The notes: generated from the letters alone by a model not told the origin. A DNA stretch of 64,000 nt from QQWI01 sp964522015 (GCA_964522015.1 CAZFST010000002.1:124001-188000), one strand, 5' to 3'; positions 1 through 9,136 are shown, counted from the first letter of the stretch. Program-made: numbers and translations.

Positions 1-1418
1 TTAGAGTTTTCTGCCAGTTGGCGAACTTCATCGGCAACGACTGCAAAACCCCGTCCGTGTTCACCTGCTCTGGCCGCCTCGATTGAAGCATTCAGGGCTA
101 GTAAATTTGTCTGTTCAGCGATTGCCTCTACAGCAGATACGATTTGAATGATGTCCTTCACTTTGCTCGCCAATTCCTGCCCTTGCAAATTCACTTGAGA
201 AAAGCTTTCTTTGACATCATTAAGCTTATTAGAAACCCCTAATAAATCATTAAATGAAGCTTCGATATTGCCAACGGCATCTTCAAGAAGATCCTTTCTC
301 TCAATTTCCTCTTTTGAAATATGATTTAACATGTGAATATTGTCATTTAGAATGCCCACAGAACGTTCTGTTTCTTCCGCTTGATGTTGTGCGCCTTCGG
401 CGACTTCTTGAACCGCTTGAGCAATCGTATCAGAAACGCCAGTTAACTTTACCACTACCCCTTTAAACTTCAGATTAAAGTTATGGATGTCATCCATACC
501 ACCTTTAAACATAATGAAGTCAGATCTCATATTATCCTTAATCTTACTAACCTTTTTAAAGGTCTTTTCGTATTGATCCCCAGTGGTAACATACAAATTG
601 CGATCAAACTGAAGCTGTCCCAACTGATCAAGTTCTTCAACCAGCCCGGCCACCGGCTTATTGACGATATTAGCAACAATGATCGTAATGATCATTGAAG
701 AAATTCCAAGAAAAGGCGCCAAGAAGATATGAGGCATATCGCCAAATGCATTAGCGATAAATGTCATTAGCATGACCACTAAACCTGATGGCAATGCAAT
801 TTTCAAGGGTACCGACTTAATAAAACCCAGAGAAAAAATCTTTGTTATTACATAATTCTTTTTCACTATATCTTCTTTTTCAGTTTTAATTCTAACCCGA
901 AGAACATGTGTACCATCTGAGTCCTTGGATTTATCTAAGATTTCAACTTCAATTTTCTCATTAAAATAGGCTGCACACCCTTCTAATAAACCAAGAAAAT
1001 AATCAAAAAGTCCTCTTCTAGAACGGTAGGTCAGGGTAAATTCGTTCCCCGATATTTCTTCTGGCACCAGCCTTGGAGGTTTTGCACCAGTAATCATCTT
1101 GGTGAGATTAGCATGCACTAAATCCATCATCATCAAAAACCCTTTAAGAGAGGACCGTTCAAAAAAAGAAGGGAACCACTTTTGGAAGCTAGTTACATTG
1201 TTTCGACCGATTTCTCGCCACACATCTGCGACTGCCATGTTTTTTGATTTTGCAACGGCATCAATACCCCTAAAAATAGCTTGATCATCCACATTGTCGC
1301 TTGGCTTAATAATAAGATCCTCGCTCCAACCAGCGCTGCGATACATATCACTTAAAGCTTTAGCACCATAGATGCGTTCGATTGTTGACATCCAAACAGA
1401 AACAACAGTTCCTTTCAT
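1..1418 (-). CDS. H-NOX domain methyl-accepting chemotaxis protein (3' end cut by window edge)
   Basis: I translated this gene by hand because it runs off the left edge. The first ~180 residues are a heme H-NOX domain closely resembling the Caldanaerobacter (Thermoanaerobacter) tengcongensis Tar4 sensor. The proximal heme ligand His102, the YxSxR propionate motif (Tyr131, Ser133, Arg135) and Pro115 are present. The three distal-pocket residues that let that protein bind O2, Trp9, Asn74 and Tyr140, all fall at the same positions. Two hydrophobic segments follow at roughly 200-245, then a coiled-coil signalling region containing the MCP hairpin signature ([20 protein letters not shown]). The start is ATG at 1418 behind GAGGGGTGG. 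Role: membrane receptor that passes an O2 or NO signal to CheA. Family assignment is secure; O2 selectivity is inferred from the residues. Confidence 0.95.
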   Translation of the reverse strand, partial: MKGTVVSVWMSTIERIYGAKALSDMYRSAGWSEDLIIKPSDNVDDQAIFRGIDAVAKSKNMAVADVWREIGRNNVTSFQKWFPSFFERSSLKGFLMMMDLVHANLTKMITGAKPPRLVPEEISGNEFTLTYRSRRGLFDYFLGLLEGCAAYFNEKIEVEILDKSKDSDGTHVLRVRIKTEKEDIVKKNYVITKIFSLGFIKSVPLKIALPSGLVVMLMTFIANAFGDMPHIFLAPFLGISSMIITIIVANIVNKPVAGLVEELDQLGQLQFDRNLYVTTGDQYEKTFKKVSKIKDNMRSDFIMFKGGMDDIHNFNLKFKGVVVKLTGVSDTIAQAVQEVAEGAQHQAEETERSVGILNDNIHMLNHISKEEIERKDLLEDAVGNIEASFNDLLGVSNKLNDVKESFSQVNLQGQELASKVKDIIQIVSAVEAIAEQTNLLALNASIEAARAGEHGRGFAVVADEVRQLAENS

Positions 1419-1564
1419 TTTGCCACCCCTCAGAATTAGTTTTGCATTTATGCTTAGTACACCTTATATACCACTCTAGTATACTCTCAAACCTTGACCT
1501 AGTCATCTCCTGAGAATTTTGTTAATCCAATGATAACATTTTTGACAATGTAACGATAACAAAC

Positions 1565-1592
1565 TTGACAACATAACATTTTATGATACTAT
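1565..1592 (+). promoter_or_regulatory. Putative sigma-A promoter of the peroxiredoxin gene
   Basis: TTGACA at 1565-1570, a 16-base spacer and TACTAT at 1587-1592. A second TTGACAA...TAAC copy lies just upstream (from 1542), so the -35 region is a short direct repeat. The AT-rich dyad-like stretch at 1581-1600 is only a weak match to a PerR box. Confidence 0.5.
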
Positions 1593-1627
1593 TAGTATAT
1601 AACAAATACAAAAGGAGACTTACTATA

Positions 1628-2146
1628 ATGAGATTAGTTGCAAACAAAGCGCCACATTTTTCAATGGCTACTGTGGATGGAAAAGGTCAAGAATTTAGTC
1701 GTGTATCATCGGATGATTATCAAGGCAAATGGCTTGTATTGTTCTTTTACCCATTGGATTTCACATTTGTATGCCCAACAGAAATCACAGGATTTTCAAA
1801 ACGTTATCAGGAATTTAAAGACCTTGGTGCTGATATCTTAGGTGTTAGCGTTGACAGTGAGCACTCCCATAGAGCTTGGATCAATGGAGACCTTGGCCAA
1901 CTAGCCTTTCCTTTAGCTGCTGATTTGACTAAAAAAGTTTCAAGAGATTATGGGGTTTTATTAGAAGATGCAGGTATTGCTTTGAGAGGTCTATTTATTA
2001 TCGATCCGCAGGGTGATTTAAAATATTCTGTGGTCCATGATCTTAACGTTGGCCGCAGTGTTGATGAAACCCTTCGTGTATTAAAAGCGCTTCAAACCGG
2101 TGGTTTATGCCCAATAGACTGGAATGATGGTGAAGCGTTATTGTAA
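1628..2146 (+). CDS. 2-Cys peroxiredoxin (AhpC/Prx1 family)
   Basis: A 172-residue thiol peroxidase that reduces H2O2 and organic peroxides in the cytosol. The peroxidatic cysteine is Cys49 in the motif YPLDFTFVCPTE, and the resolving cysteine is Cys161 in GGLCPIDW. The start is ATG 1628 behind AAAGGAGACTT; an in-frame codon 45 bases upstream has no such site. A strong hairpin terminator follows, so it is monocistronic. No AhpF or thioredoxin reductase gene is adjacent, so its reductant lies elsewhere. It diverges from the H-NOX receptor gene, and both fit an anaerobe coping with oxygen. It is slightly shorter at the C-terminus than typical ~187-residue AhpC. Confidence 0.95.
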   Translation: MRLVANKAPHFSMATVDGKGQEFSRVSSDDYQGKWLVLFFYPLDFTFVCPTEITGFSKRYQEFKDLGADILGVSVDSEHSHRAWINGDLGQLAFPLAADLTKKVSRDYGVLLEDAGIALRGLFIIDPQGDLKYSVVHDLNVGRSVDETLRVLKALQTGGLCPIDWNDGEALL

Positions 2147-2165
2147 TAGTAGTCCACTCCCTCTT

Positions 2166-2202
2166 AAACGCCAGCGCCCAAAGCGCTGGCGTTTACTTTT
2201 TT
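2166..2202 (+). terminator. Rho-independent terminator after peroxiredoxin
   Basis: 12-bp stem AAACGCCAGCGC/GCGCTGGCGTTT around a five-base loop, followed by ACTTTTTT. Confidence 0.9.
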
Positions 2203-2205
2203 GAT

Positions 2206-2235
2206 TTGTTTTTATTTTGAATTAAGGGGTATAAT
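2206..2235 (+). promoter_or_regulatory. Putative promoter of the PHP phosphatase gene
   Basis: TTGTTT, an 18-base spacer and a perfect TATAAT (2230-2235), 29 bases before the ATG. The -10 overlaps an alternative in-frame ATG at 2234, which argues for the downstream start at 2264. Confidence 0.5.
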
Positions 2236-2263
2236 GAACTTAAGACAAATAAAGGAGTACTCT

Positions 2264-3055
2264 ATGTTAGATGCACATGTACACACACGTTTTTCTGCAG
2301 ATAGTGAAGCTGACCCAACTCTCTATGTTGAAGAAGCACTGAGAAAGGGTATTACTCACTTAACTTTTACCGATCATACTGACTTGCACTACCCCCATGA
2401 CCTTCATTTTGAATTCAATATACACGATTATCAAATCATGTTTGACGCCCTTCAAAAAAAATACGGTCACCGTCTCCACCTCTACAAAGGTATTGAACTG
2501 GGTCTACAAAAAAACTGTATTCTTGATTCTGAAATACTGATCGAGAGTTTCAATCCAGATTTTGTTATTTGTTCACTGCATACTGTGGATGGTGAAGATT
2601 TATATTATGGAAACTATTTCAAGAAACATTCCCCAGAAGAAGCCCTCCGACATTACTTTACAACCCTGCGTGATATCGTTGACCGCTTCAGTAACTTCAA
2701 TGTTCTAGGCCATTTGGATTTACCAAAACGCTATGCCCCAGAATTATACCACGTGCCTGTCAACCGTTATATGACCATTATTGATGAAATCTTCGATATC
2801 TTGTTTTCTCGGGAACAGGGCATTGAAATAAATGCATCTGGACTTCGTAGCCCTTTGAAAAAACCATTCCCTGATTATGAAATTATTGCTCACTATATTA
2901 AACGCGGGGGTAAAATTTTGACTTTTGGGTCTGATTCCCACCAAGAGGATACACTAGGCCAAGGCTATGACTTAATCAAAGCATTTTTAGAAAGTCAGAA
3001 TATACATCATCTCTATGCCTTTAAAGACATGAAACCGCTCACCGTTAAAATTTAA
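2264..3055 (+). CDS. PHP-domain phosphatase, histidinol-phosphatase (HisK/HisJ) type
   Basis: 263 residues. The N-terminal DAHVHTRFSADSE is the HxH metal motif of the PHP superfamily. Further metal-ligand blocks are FTDHTD, the KGIELG glutamate, CSLHTVDG, LGHLDL and the C-terminal TFGSDSH. This layout matches monofunctional histidinol-phosphate phosphatases, which hydrolyse L-histidinol phosphate. No other his gene is near, so another small phosphoester substrate is possible. Start ATG 2264 has AAAGGAG eight bases upstream. It is monocistronic, with a terminator right after the stop. Confidence 0.85.
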   Translation: MLDAHVHTRFSADSEADPTLYVEEALRKGITHLTFTDHTDLHYPHDLHFEFNIHDYQIMFDALQKKYGHRLHLYKGIELGLQKNCILDSEILIESFNPDFVICSLHTVDGEDLYYGNYFKKHSPEEALRHYFTTLRDIVDRFSNFNVLGHLDLPKRYAPELYHVPVNRYMTIIDEIFDILFSREQGIEINASGLRSPLKKPFPDYEIIAHYIKRGGKILTFGSDSHQEDTLGQGYDLIKAFLESQNIHHLYAFKDMKPLTVKI

Positions 3056-3066
3056 AACCCATAAAA

Positions 3067-3103
3067 AAAGACGCCCCTGATTAATTAATCAGAGGGCGTC
3101 TTT
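3067..3103. terminator. Bidirectional terminator between convergent genes
   Basis: AAAGACGCCC and GGGCGTCTTT enclose an inner CTGATT/AATCAG stem. A-run on the left and T-run on the right let it serve the PHP gene and the convergent minus-strand gene, whose stop codon it touches. Confidence 0.85.
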
Positions 3104-3914
3104 ACTTCTTTTTGTTTTGTTGTTGCTGATATAATGCATGAATACGGGACATATTAATTTGACTCTTAACCTCTTGAGCACTGGCAGCAGGCAACCCAGT
3201 AGGCATCCCAACCGGAATCCCAGCAGGCTCCAAAGCCTCAAACATTTGGCTTATGGCATCGTTGGTCAATTCAGTCCCGTTATTTCTATAATCAACGCCT
3301 TCTACTTTCTCTTTAACTTCTACTTTTTCTTCAACTATAGGCTGTTCATCTATTTTAATTCTTTTTACTGGGGAAGCCCCCTCTTGCAGGTATTCTGAAA
3401 GAGCGTCCACCAGGTCAAAATGACTGCCAGTGCGAACAACGGCATAGGCATCCTTAAGACGGTTAAGACTTCTACCAGCAAGTTCATAAAGTATCAAAGC
3501 TTGACGCTTAGGAACCACCTCATCAAAAATAGCTTGAATCACATCACTGGTCACAGATTTTTCTTGAATGTCACTAGAGACTTGAGTATCTCTGGTACCT
3601 TGCTCATCCTTGACACCTTCAATTTCTCTAAATCTATATGTTTCCAAATTCTCCAGACCTTTTTGTATGGTAGAGGTGGCTTGAGAGTGAGAAGGCAAAG
3701 ATTCTTGTGCCAAAAGTCCTTTCCCTATAAGACTCTGTATTGCATCTTGAGCCTGTTTCGATGTTGCCCCCATCTTAAGTGCAATAATATCCATACTTAG
3801 CAGGCCATCAAACGCTTCATGATTAGCATATCTCGCCAATACAACACAAGCCATTTTTTCATATAAATTCAGATCATCTCTATCTACCACTGTATCCGCT
3901 ACTAAAAAATACAT
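3102..3914 (-). CDS. Winged-helix domain protein, replication-initiator-like N-terminus, function unknown
   Basis: 270 residues. Residues 1-75 (VADTVVDRDDLNLYEKMACVV onward) resemble the helix-turn-helix domain of phage and plasmid replication proteins and DnaD-like proteins. The middle (about 75-215) is charged and low in complexity, and the C-terminus is proline- and glycine-rich with no recognised domain. Start ATG 3914 has AGGACGG upstream. The gene begins nine bases after the stop of the degenerate HD-GYP gene, so it is the last gene of that operon. No catalytic motif was seen; DNA binding is inferred from the N-terminus only. Confidence 0.6.
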   Translation of the reverse strand: MYFLVADTVVDRDDLNLYEKMACVVLARYANHEAFDGLLSMDIIALKMGATSKQAQDAIQSLIGKGLLAQESLPSHSQATSTIQKGLENLETYRFREIEGVKDEQGTRDTQVSSDIQEKSVTSDVIQAIFDEVVPKRQALILYELAGRSLNRLKDAYAVVRTGSHFDLVDALSEYLQEGASPVKRIKIDEQPIVEEKVEVKEKVEGVDYRNNGTELTNDAISQMFEALEPAGIPVGMPTGLPAASAQEVKSQINMSRIHALYQQQQNKKK

Positions 3915-3923
3915 TATCCCGTC

Positions 3924-5093
3924 CTATTCTAAAAGTGCCACATAAACATCCCTGCGTTTAGTTAAATCGACAAAGTGATTACCTATTTGTACAATGGGCC
4001 TAATCGGTTCGTTCACATCTATATAGACAATACGTCCTTGCTCCCCAGTGCTAAGAGTACAAGATTTCCCCATATAAAATTCAGCTAAATTGGAAATTAA
4101 GACGTAACAAATTTTGGAATCAAACGTCGAACCACTATGCCAAGACAAGTATTCAGCCGCCTGGAAGGGAGATACTTTTTTTCTATAAACCCTATCTTGA
4201 ATCATGGCATCAAAGGTATCACACACCATAATAATCCTTGAATATTCGTGAATTTGACCTTCGCTAACATGAAGGGGATACCCAGTTCCATCCAGTCGCT
4301 CGTGATGTTGAAGGGCTGCAAATTTCACATCTTGTGAAATGCCTGAGGTTTTTAATAATGACAAATAACCCAATTGTGAGTGCTTTTGAACTAGTTCCAT
4401 TTCCGCATCTGACAAAGGACCTGGTTTCATCAAAATCTCTTCTGGCAGTTTAAGCTTGCCAATATCGAACAGCAGCCCAGCTAATGCCAGTTCTTTTAAT
4501 TGCTCAAAACTATATCCCAACCATTTACCAATCATACTGGCAAGCATACTAACACGTAAGGAATGATTAAACGTATAATCGTCAGAGGTCCTTAGTTGCT
4601 GTAGACGCATCAACACATCGTTATTTCGTATCATATCAGGAAGCAGTGTTTCCACCTGTAACTCAAGGGCTACCCGGTCAATAGGCTCCCCCAGTTTGAT
4701 TTTTTCAAAAGTTTGCTTTGTCTTCGTTAAAGTGGCAGCATGCTTTTCGTCAATGGGTATATTGCCATCACCTGTTAATAAGTTGATTTGCATATTTCTA
4801 TTACAGACACTGGTGACAACATGATTAAAATCAATGGTCTCAATTTCCTCAAGGGACTGACTCAGATGATCATTAACCTGATAAGGCACAGCTGTTTTAG
4901 GGCTCTCATCCGCCACTAAATCCTCTGGTTCATAAATCAGGACATCAAACAATCCCAATTGCTCAATCATGTAGATTTGATTTTTTTTAAGAATACTACC
5001 CTTACGCAATAATTCTACAGTGTTTTGCTGATTGTTAATAGCCTCAGCCAGCATCATTCCAGCTTCTAGAGCCATTGTACTCACACGTTTCAC
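3924..5093 (-). CDS. HD-GYP domain protein with altered HD dyad
   Basis: 389 residues. An N-terminal region of ~165 residues precedes an HD-GYP domain, the family that hydrolyses cyclic-di-GMP. Seen: His177 of the first metal motif (NHSLRV), the helix ELVQKHSQLG, the HHERLDGTGYP signature and the aspartate in VCDTFDAM. The histidine of the HD dyad, normally LLHDIGK, is Phe209 here (LLFDIGKL). Loss of this ligand should impair or abolish the bimetal site, so the protein may be a c-di-GMP receptor or an altered enzyme. It lies downstream of a two-component pair and just before the winged-helix gene. Confidence 0.88.
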   Translation of the reverse strand: MKRVSTMALEAGMMLAEAINNQQNTVELLRKGSILKKNQIYMIEQLGLFDVLIYEPEDLVADESPKTAVPYQVNDHLSQSLEEIETIDFNHVVTSVCNRNMQINLLTGDGNIPIDEKHAATLTKTKQTFEKIKLGEPIDRVALELQVETLLPDMIRNNDVLMRLQQLRTSDDYTFNHSLRVSMLASMIGKWLGYSFEQLKELALAGLLFDIGKLKLPEEILMKPGPLSDAEMELVQKHSQLGYLSLLKTSGISQDVKFAALQHHERLDGTGYPLHVSEGQIHEYSRIIMVCDTFDAMIQDRVYRKKVSPFQAAEYLSWHSGSTFDSKICYVLISNLAEFYMGKSCTLSTGEQGRIVYIDVNEPIRPIVQIGNHFVDLTKRRDVYVALLE

Positions 5094-5165
5094 AGTCGGT
5101 CCTCCCCATTTTAAATGAACCGCAGCTCAGTCTTAATCACTCACTTGTTATGTTCATTGAAAAAC

Positions 5166-5516
5166 TTAGTTATCAACTTGTAACATGCCTGGATTTTCAA
5201 AGCGATTACCAATTAATGTCATTTCGTAATTAATCCAACGACTATGATTACTTAATTCCGCTGTCTCCAACATAAACTGCGCATTCTTAAATACCATCTG
5301 TGCTTTATAGCTCTCTTCTTTGTAATTATTGTAAACCAATAAGTAGTCACCTTCAAAGAGCATATTTCCCTGTGTATCTTTTATACCAGAACAAATCATC
5401 AGCCGCCGCTCTTGCTGGGCTTTATCAATCACAGACCAAGGCAAATCACCCCAATCTGAAGAATTCAGCATCTTGTTGTTTTCATCATCCCATAGTCTTA
5501 TCATAAAATTTTTCAT
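5166..5516 (-). CDS. YopX-like domain protein
   Basis: 116 residues. ATG 5516 follows AAGGAG and lies 32 bases inside the sensor-kinase gene, which suggests translational coupling; the longer open frame upstream lacks a ribosome site. The core CSGIKDTQGNMLFEGDYLLV matches the beta-barrel motif of the YopX family, proteins mostly known from phages and plasmids and of unknown function. No membrane segment or signal peptide is visible. Its place inside a chromosomal two-component operon is unusual. It could be an accessory ligand-binding or nucleic-acid-binding protein. Confidence 0.7.
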   Translation of the reverse strand: MKNFMIRLWDDENNKMLNSSDWGDLPWSVIDKAQQERRLMICSGIKDTQGNMLFEGDYLLVYNNYKEESYKAQMVFKNAQFMLETAELSNHSRWINYEMTLIGNRFENPGMLQVDN

Positions 5517-6927
5517 CAATTTTCTCCTTATAAATTGGTAATATAATTGTAACAGCGGTACCTTTACCAAGCTCACTTTCAATCACCATTTTACCCCGAT
5601 GTTTTTCCAGGATACCCTTGGCAATTGCAAGACCTAAACCACTACCACTCTGTTTAGGATTTGCTTTATAAAAATGTTCAGTGATACGGTCCAAGTGTTC
5701 TGGCGAAATACCTTCCCCCGTGTCTCGGATTGTTAGCATCATTTTATGTTCTAAGGCTGTTATTTGACATAAAATACTGCCACCAACAGGCGTGTGTTTT
5801 ACAGCATTGTCCATAATATTTATTAAAACCTGTTTAATACGGTTTTTATCAGCATTTATCTCTACATACCCTTCCAAAGACAAAAGGTGACAAGAAATTT
5901 TATGTGATCTAAATATAGTTGAAAATTGGTCAATGACTTTACCGAGAACATCGACAACATTCATGGGCTCGAATGCCATTTCCATACGATCTGCTTCTAA
6001 TTTGGAAAAATCTAATAAACTTTCCACTAACCCATGGAGTCGGTCCGTTTCTTTTGAAATAATCTCTAACCCCATTTGTGTCTCTGCGATATTTTTCATA
6101 TCTCCTATTAAGATTGTTTCACTCCAACCCTTAATGGATGTCAAGGGTGTCCTGAGTTCATGAGAGATAGAGGAGATAAAATCATTTTTTAGCCGTTCCG
6201 TCTTTTTAATTTCACCAATCATATAATTCAATGTATCTGCTAATTCGCCTAGCTCATCATCCCCATGTTTATGAGCACAGACATCAAAATTACCAACAGC
6301 AATACTATCAGCTACCGCTTTTAACTCATAAAGGGGTTCAACAATCCCCTTAGCTAAAAGGGTACTCAGTTTAAGAACAATGATCAAAACCGCCAACCCA
6401 ATTAAATAGGCATATATCAAATACACCCGAATCGTCTGTTCTACAGATGCAATAGACGTGATATATCTAATAATTCCAATTCGTTCATTTCGCTCCATCA
6501 ACGGCGCAGAGACCGCCATCACACTTTCCCTGGTCTCTAAGTTCTTCCCTCGCCAAATATGCTTTTGCCCCTGTGCCGCGTACATAACGTCGGTGGTCAT
6601 GATGGGTTTTTCACTGGGTATCCTAGAGGTGGATTCGATAATAAAGCCGTTTAGGTCGAGGACCTGGGCATCGACATAGTCGGGTACCGCCGTATTTTCA
6701 AGAATGAACTTTGCTTTTGATCTTAGGGACTCATAACCCAAGTAACGATCGTAAACATCAATTGTGATGCTTAAACGATCAAGGAGCACCTGTTCAATAT
6801 TGGTGAAATAATAGGCATTGATGCCATAAGTGAAGAGCATCTCAAAAATAAGCACTGTGATGAAAATAACAATGACAAAAGTAGTCGTCAATTTTCGTTT
6901 AATACTTGTCTTTCGTGCCATTGGCAT
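5485..6927 (-). CDS. Membrane sensor histidine kinase
   Basis: 480 residues. Membrane helix 1 lies at about 15-38, an extracytoplasmic sensor of ~130 residues (PAS-like) at 39-165, helix 2 at 168-190 and HAMP at 190-243. The HisKA phosphoacceptor is His256 (SHELRTPLTSIKGW), followed by a complete HATPase_c domain with N-box (NIMDNAVKHT), RDTGEGIS and GSGLGLAIAK. Start ATG 6927 follows GGAG and overlaps the end of the response-regulator gene by 29 bases. It phosphorylates the OmpR-type regulator encoded just upstream. The stimulus is unknown, but a lipoprotein encoded first in the operon may take part in sensing. Confidence 0.93.
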   Translation of the reverse strand: MPMARKTSIKRKLTTTFVIVIFITVLIFEMLFTYGINAYYFTNIEQVLLDRLSITIDVYDRYLGYESLRSKAKFILENTAVPDYVDAQVLDLNGFIIESTSRIPSEKPIMTTDVMYAAQGQKHIWRGKNLETRESVMAVSAPLMERNERIGIIRYITSIASVEQTIRVYLIYAYLIGLAVLIIVLKLSTLLAKGIVEPLYELKAVADSIAVGNFDVCAHKHGDDELGELADTLNYMIGEIKKTERLKNDFISSISHELRTPLTSIKGWSETILIGDMKNIAETQMGLEIISKETDRLHGLVESLLDFSKLEADRMEMAFEPMNVVDVLGKVIDQFSTIFRSHKISCHLLSLEGYVEINADKNRIKQVLINIMDNAVKHTPVGGSILCQITALEHKMMLTIRDTGEGISPEHLDRITEHFYKANPKQSGSGLGLAIAKGILEKHRGKMVIESELGKGTAVTIILPIYKEKIDEKFYDKTMG

Positions 6928-7615
6928 CTTTTCTCCACATATATCCTTTACCCCATACGGTCTCTATGTAGAGTGGGGTTGAAGGATCAATCTCTATTTT
7001 GCGGCGTAGCCTTCTAATATTCACATCCACAATCTTCATATCGCCATAAAAATTTTCACCCCAAATGCCTCTTAAGAGATCTTCCCGGGTTAGAATCAGA
7101 GATTCGTTGTCTACAAATAGCTTCAGAAGCATAAATTCAGTTGGAGTTAATACCACTTCCTCCCCCAATTTAAAACACTGTCTCGTATTGACATTGAGCT
7201 CAAAAACCCCACTTTTTAAGACTTCTTCTATATACTTTGTCTCATTCACTTTAACACGTCGGTAGAGCGCCTTGATGCGGGCCATCAGTTCAACTGGTGA
7301 AAAGGGCTTTGTTAAATAATCATCTGCCCCATGATCAAAGCCAAGGACTTTGTCTACCTCTTGGGATTTTGCTGTTAACATCATAATACCAATGGTGGAG
7401 CGACGTTCCCGAATATGCTGACAAACTTTTAGACCATCAATACCAGGAAGCATCACATCTAAAATAGCAATTTCTATTTCAGGCTCTCTCTCAAAAATGG
7501 CTAGAGCCTCTTCGCCAGTTGTTGCTTCTATCACTTCAAATTCAGCCCGGACAAGATTAATTGTAATAAATTTCCGAATAGATTCATCATCTTCTAAAAC
7601 TAAGACCTTTGCCAT
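6899..7615 (-). CDS. OmpR/PhoB-family response regulator
   Basis: 238 residues. The receiver domain has the acidic pair at residues 9-10, phosphoacceptor Asp53 (AILDVMLPG), a switch threonine in MLTAKS and the lysine in LTKPFSP. The C-terminal winged helix (about 130-230) has the usual LTPTEFMLL and VDVNIRRLRRKIE motifs. It starts 12 bases after the lipoprotein stop (GGAGGACGCAC ATG) and overlaps the kinase start, so the three are co-transcribed. It should act as a DNA-binding regulator of an envelope or metabolic response; its targets are not visible here. Confidence 0.95.
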   Translation of the reverse strand: MAKVLVLEDDESIRKFITINLVRAEFEVIEATTGEEALAIFEREPEIEIAILDVMLPGIDGLKVCQHIRERRSTIGIMMLTAKSQEVDKVLGFDHGADDYLTKPFSPVELMARIKALYRRVKVNETKYIEEVLKSGVFELNVNTRQCFKLGEEVVLTPTEFMLLKLFVDNESLILTREDLLRGIWGENFYGDMKIVDVNIRRLRRKIEIDPSTPLYIETVWGKGYMWRKDANGTKDKY

Positions 7616-7627
7616 GTGCGTCCTCCA

Positions 7628-8992
7628 CTATTTCACAAAACCAAATAACGTGTACATTTCCTCTTGCGATAACAACATGTTTTGACAACGCTCTATATGT
7701 TCAGGAGCAACTGTTTCTAAACCCATATTCTTGCCCACAAAAACCATGGTTTCATTTTCACTTAGCATGACAAATTCGTTATTTTGAGATTGGACCACTT
7801 CATAACTATTTTTATCCATGATTTCTAAGCTGAAGATTTTGTAGAGCACCGCTTCTTTTGGTGATAAATAAACATCCAAGAACTGCCTATTCATAAATCG
7901 CCGTGATTTAATAACTGTCAATTGCCCTTGGTAAGCAGCATCAATCCATCTTTGCGGAAAATCAAACCTGTACCCAATGGTTTCATCTAGATAGTTCATG
8001 CGGACAAGATCTAAACCAGATTTCCCATCCCACTGAAACCAAGTGTTTAAATAAGGTGGGTCGTTGGACCACTCATCATAATTGTATGGCAACAAACGAT
8101 TCCCAATTTCCACAACGCCATCCTCATTAATGTCCGCACTCAAAATCGGTGCATCTTTAATAGTTTGATCATAGCGGTTATCACTTTCAAAAACGTCAAA
8201 GACCAATGACAAACGGTCATCATTAAAAAGTAGGATATTGGTAGCCGATTTACTACCTATCTTAAAATCTAGGATAAATCCAAATTGATCCTTAGCAACC
8301 TGACCAAATTGAATGCCATAGTACCCACTGATAAAAGAATCCATTTGGACTTCGTCAATTTTCACCAGGGTTCCTTCTTGGTAACGGTGTATGGCTGCTG
8401 AAGCGAACTGATTTCTGTCCAATTTTAAAACCAGCATCTCGTTTTTAGCATCTTGGTTCACATCTTGAATTCTAATTTCTGTATATACATCCTTAAAAAT
8501 CAGTTTATAACTCCCATCCGCTTGCCATTCGAAGACTACCAAGCTTTTGAAAGTATCATCTTTTGCCGTTAAGCCCAATACCACATCTAAAATATGATCG
8601 TCATTGAAATCTACAAATTCTGCAAAGGCAATATCAACCCCAACATCTTCTACTAAGGCTTTCACCGTCCATTTTTCTTGATTTTGAGAAAGAATCATAA
8701 CACCCGCTTCAAGACTTTCTGCATTTTTGTAAAATGCATAGACCTCATTAAGACCATCTCCATTCCAGTCAATCATACCGACCGAACTTAAATTATTGGA
8801 TTCTAGGGGTCTAACAAGCTTGGAGCCTACTGGTATATTGGCATCTATGACTTCTTTTGCAATCTGCTGACTGGCCACCATTTTAGGTTTTTTTATCATT
8901 TCAACCGGTGATTTAAATGAAGCACCACAGCCAGTGGCAGCGATCAGCAAAATCAATAAGCATAATGTGATACTAAAGTTTTTTTGCCACAA
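7628..8992 (-). CDS. Lipoprotein with FG-GAP/VCBS-like aspartate repeats
   Basis: 454 residues from a TTG start (8992), chosen because GGAGGTGG lies seven bases upstream; a longer frame from GTG 9037 has no ribosome site. The signal peptide ends in LIAATGC, giving lipidated Cys22. Four D-x-N-x-D-like loops recur: DWNGDGLNEV, DFNDDHILDV, DVNQDAKNEM and DINEDGVVEI. They resemble calcium-binding integrin-type repeats that form beta-propellers. It is the first gene of the lipoprotein-regulator-kinase operon, so an extracytoplasmic sensor or partner of the kinase is a fair inference. No enzymatic motif was seen. Confidence 0.8.
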   Translation of the reverse strand: MWQKNFSITLCLLILLIAATGCGASFKSPVEMIKKPKMVASQQIAKEVIDANIPVGSKLVRPLESNNLSSVGMIDWNGDGLNEVYAFYKNAESLEAGVMILSQNQEKWTVKALVEDVGVDIAFAEFVDFNDDHILDVVLGLTAKDDTFKSLVVFEWQADGSYKLIFKDVYTEIRIQDVNQDAKNEMLVLKLDRNQFASAAIHRYQEGTLVKIDEVQMDSFISGYYGIQFGQVAKDQFGFILDFKIGSKSATNILLFNDDRLSLVFDVFESDNRYDQTIKDAPILSADINEDGVVEIGNRLLPYNYDEWSNDPPYLNTWFQWDGKSGLDLVRMNYLDETIGYRFDFPQRWIDAAYQGQLTVIKSRRFMNRQFLDVYLSPKEAVLYKIFSLEIMDKNSYEVVQSQNNEFVMLSENETMVFVGKNMGLETVAPEHIERCQNMLLSQEEMYTLFGFVK

Positions 8993-9106
8993 AGCAAAAC
9001 CACCTCCAAATTTAGGCTTACTATACGATAAGCGCACAAATATATAACTCTATTATAGTGGAAAATGCAGCATTTTACCATGTGTCCCGTGAACTTGAAA
9101 AAAAAA

Positions 9107-9136
9107 AGTTCTCCAGAGCAGCCACTCTAGAGAACT
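9107..9136 (-). terminator. Terminator of the 9136-9483 gene
   Basis: 12-bp stem AGTTCTCTAGAG/CTCTGGAGAACT (minus strand) followed by a run of about nine T. It begins at the last base of the stop codon. Confidence 0.85.

Noticed and set aside
254..1284. Plus-strand open frames under the H-NOX chemoreceptor
   Set aside because: They are antisense shadows of a gene whose translated residues match H-NOX and MCP motifs; none has a ribosome site or family resemblance.
1581..1600. PerR box upstream of the peroxiredoxin gene
   Set aside because: Only about nine of fourteen consensus positions match in an AT-rich region, so chance is a sufficient explanation.
2201..2263. Longer N-terminus for the PHP phosphatase (start near 2201 or 2234)
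   Set aside because: The 2234 ATG overlaps a perfect -10 box, and the internal ATG at 2264 has a well-spaced AAAGGAG and begins right at the conserved DAHVH motif.
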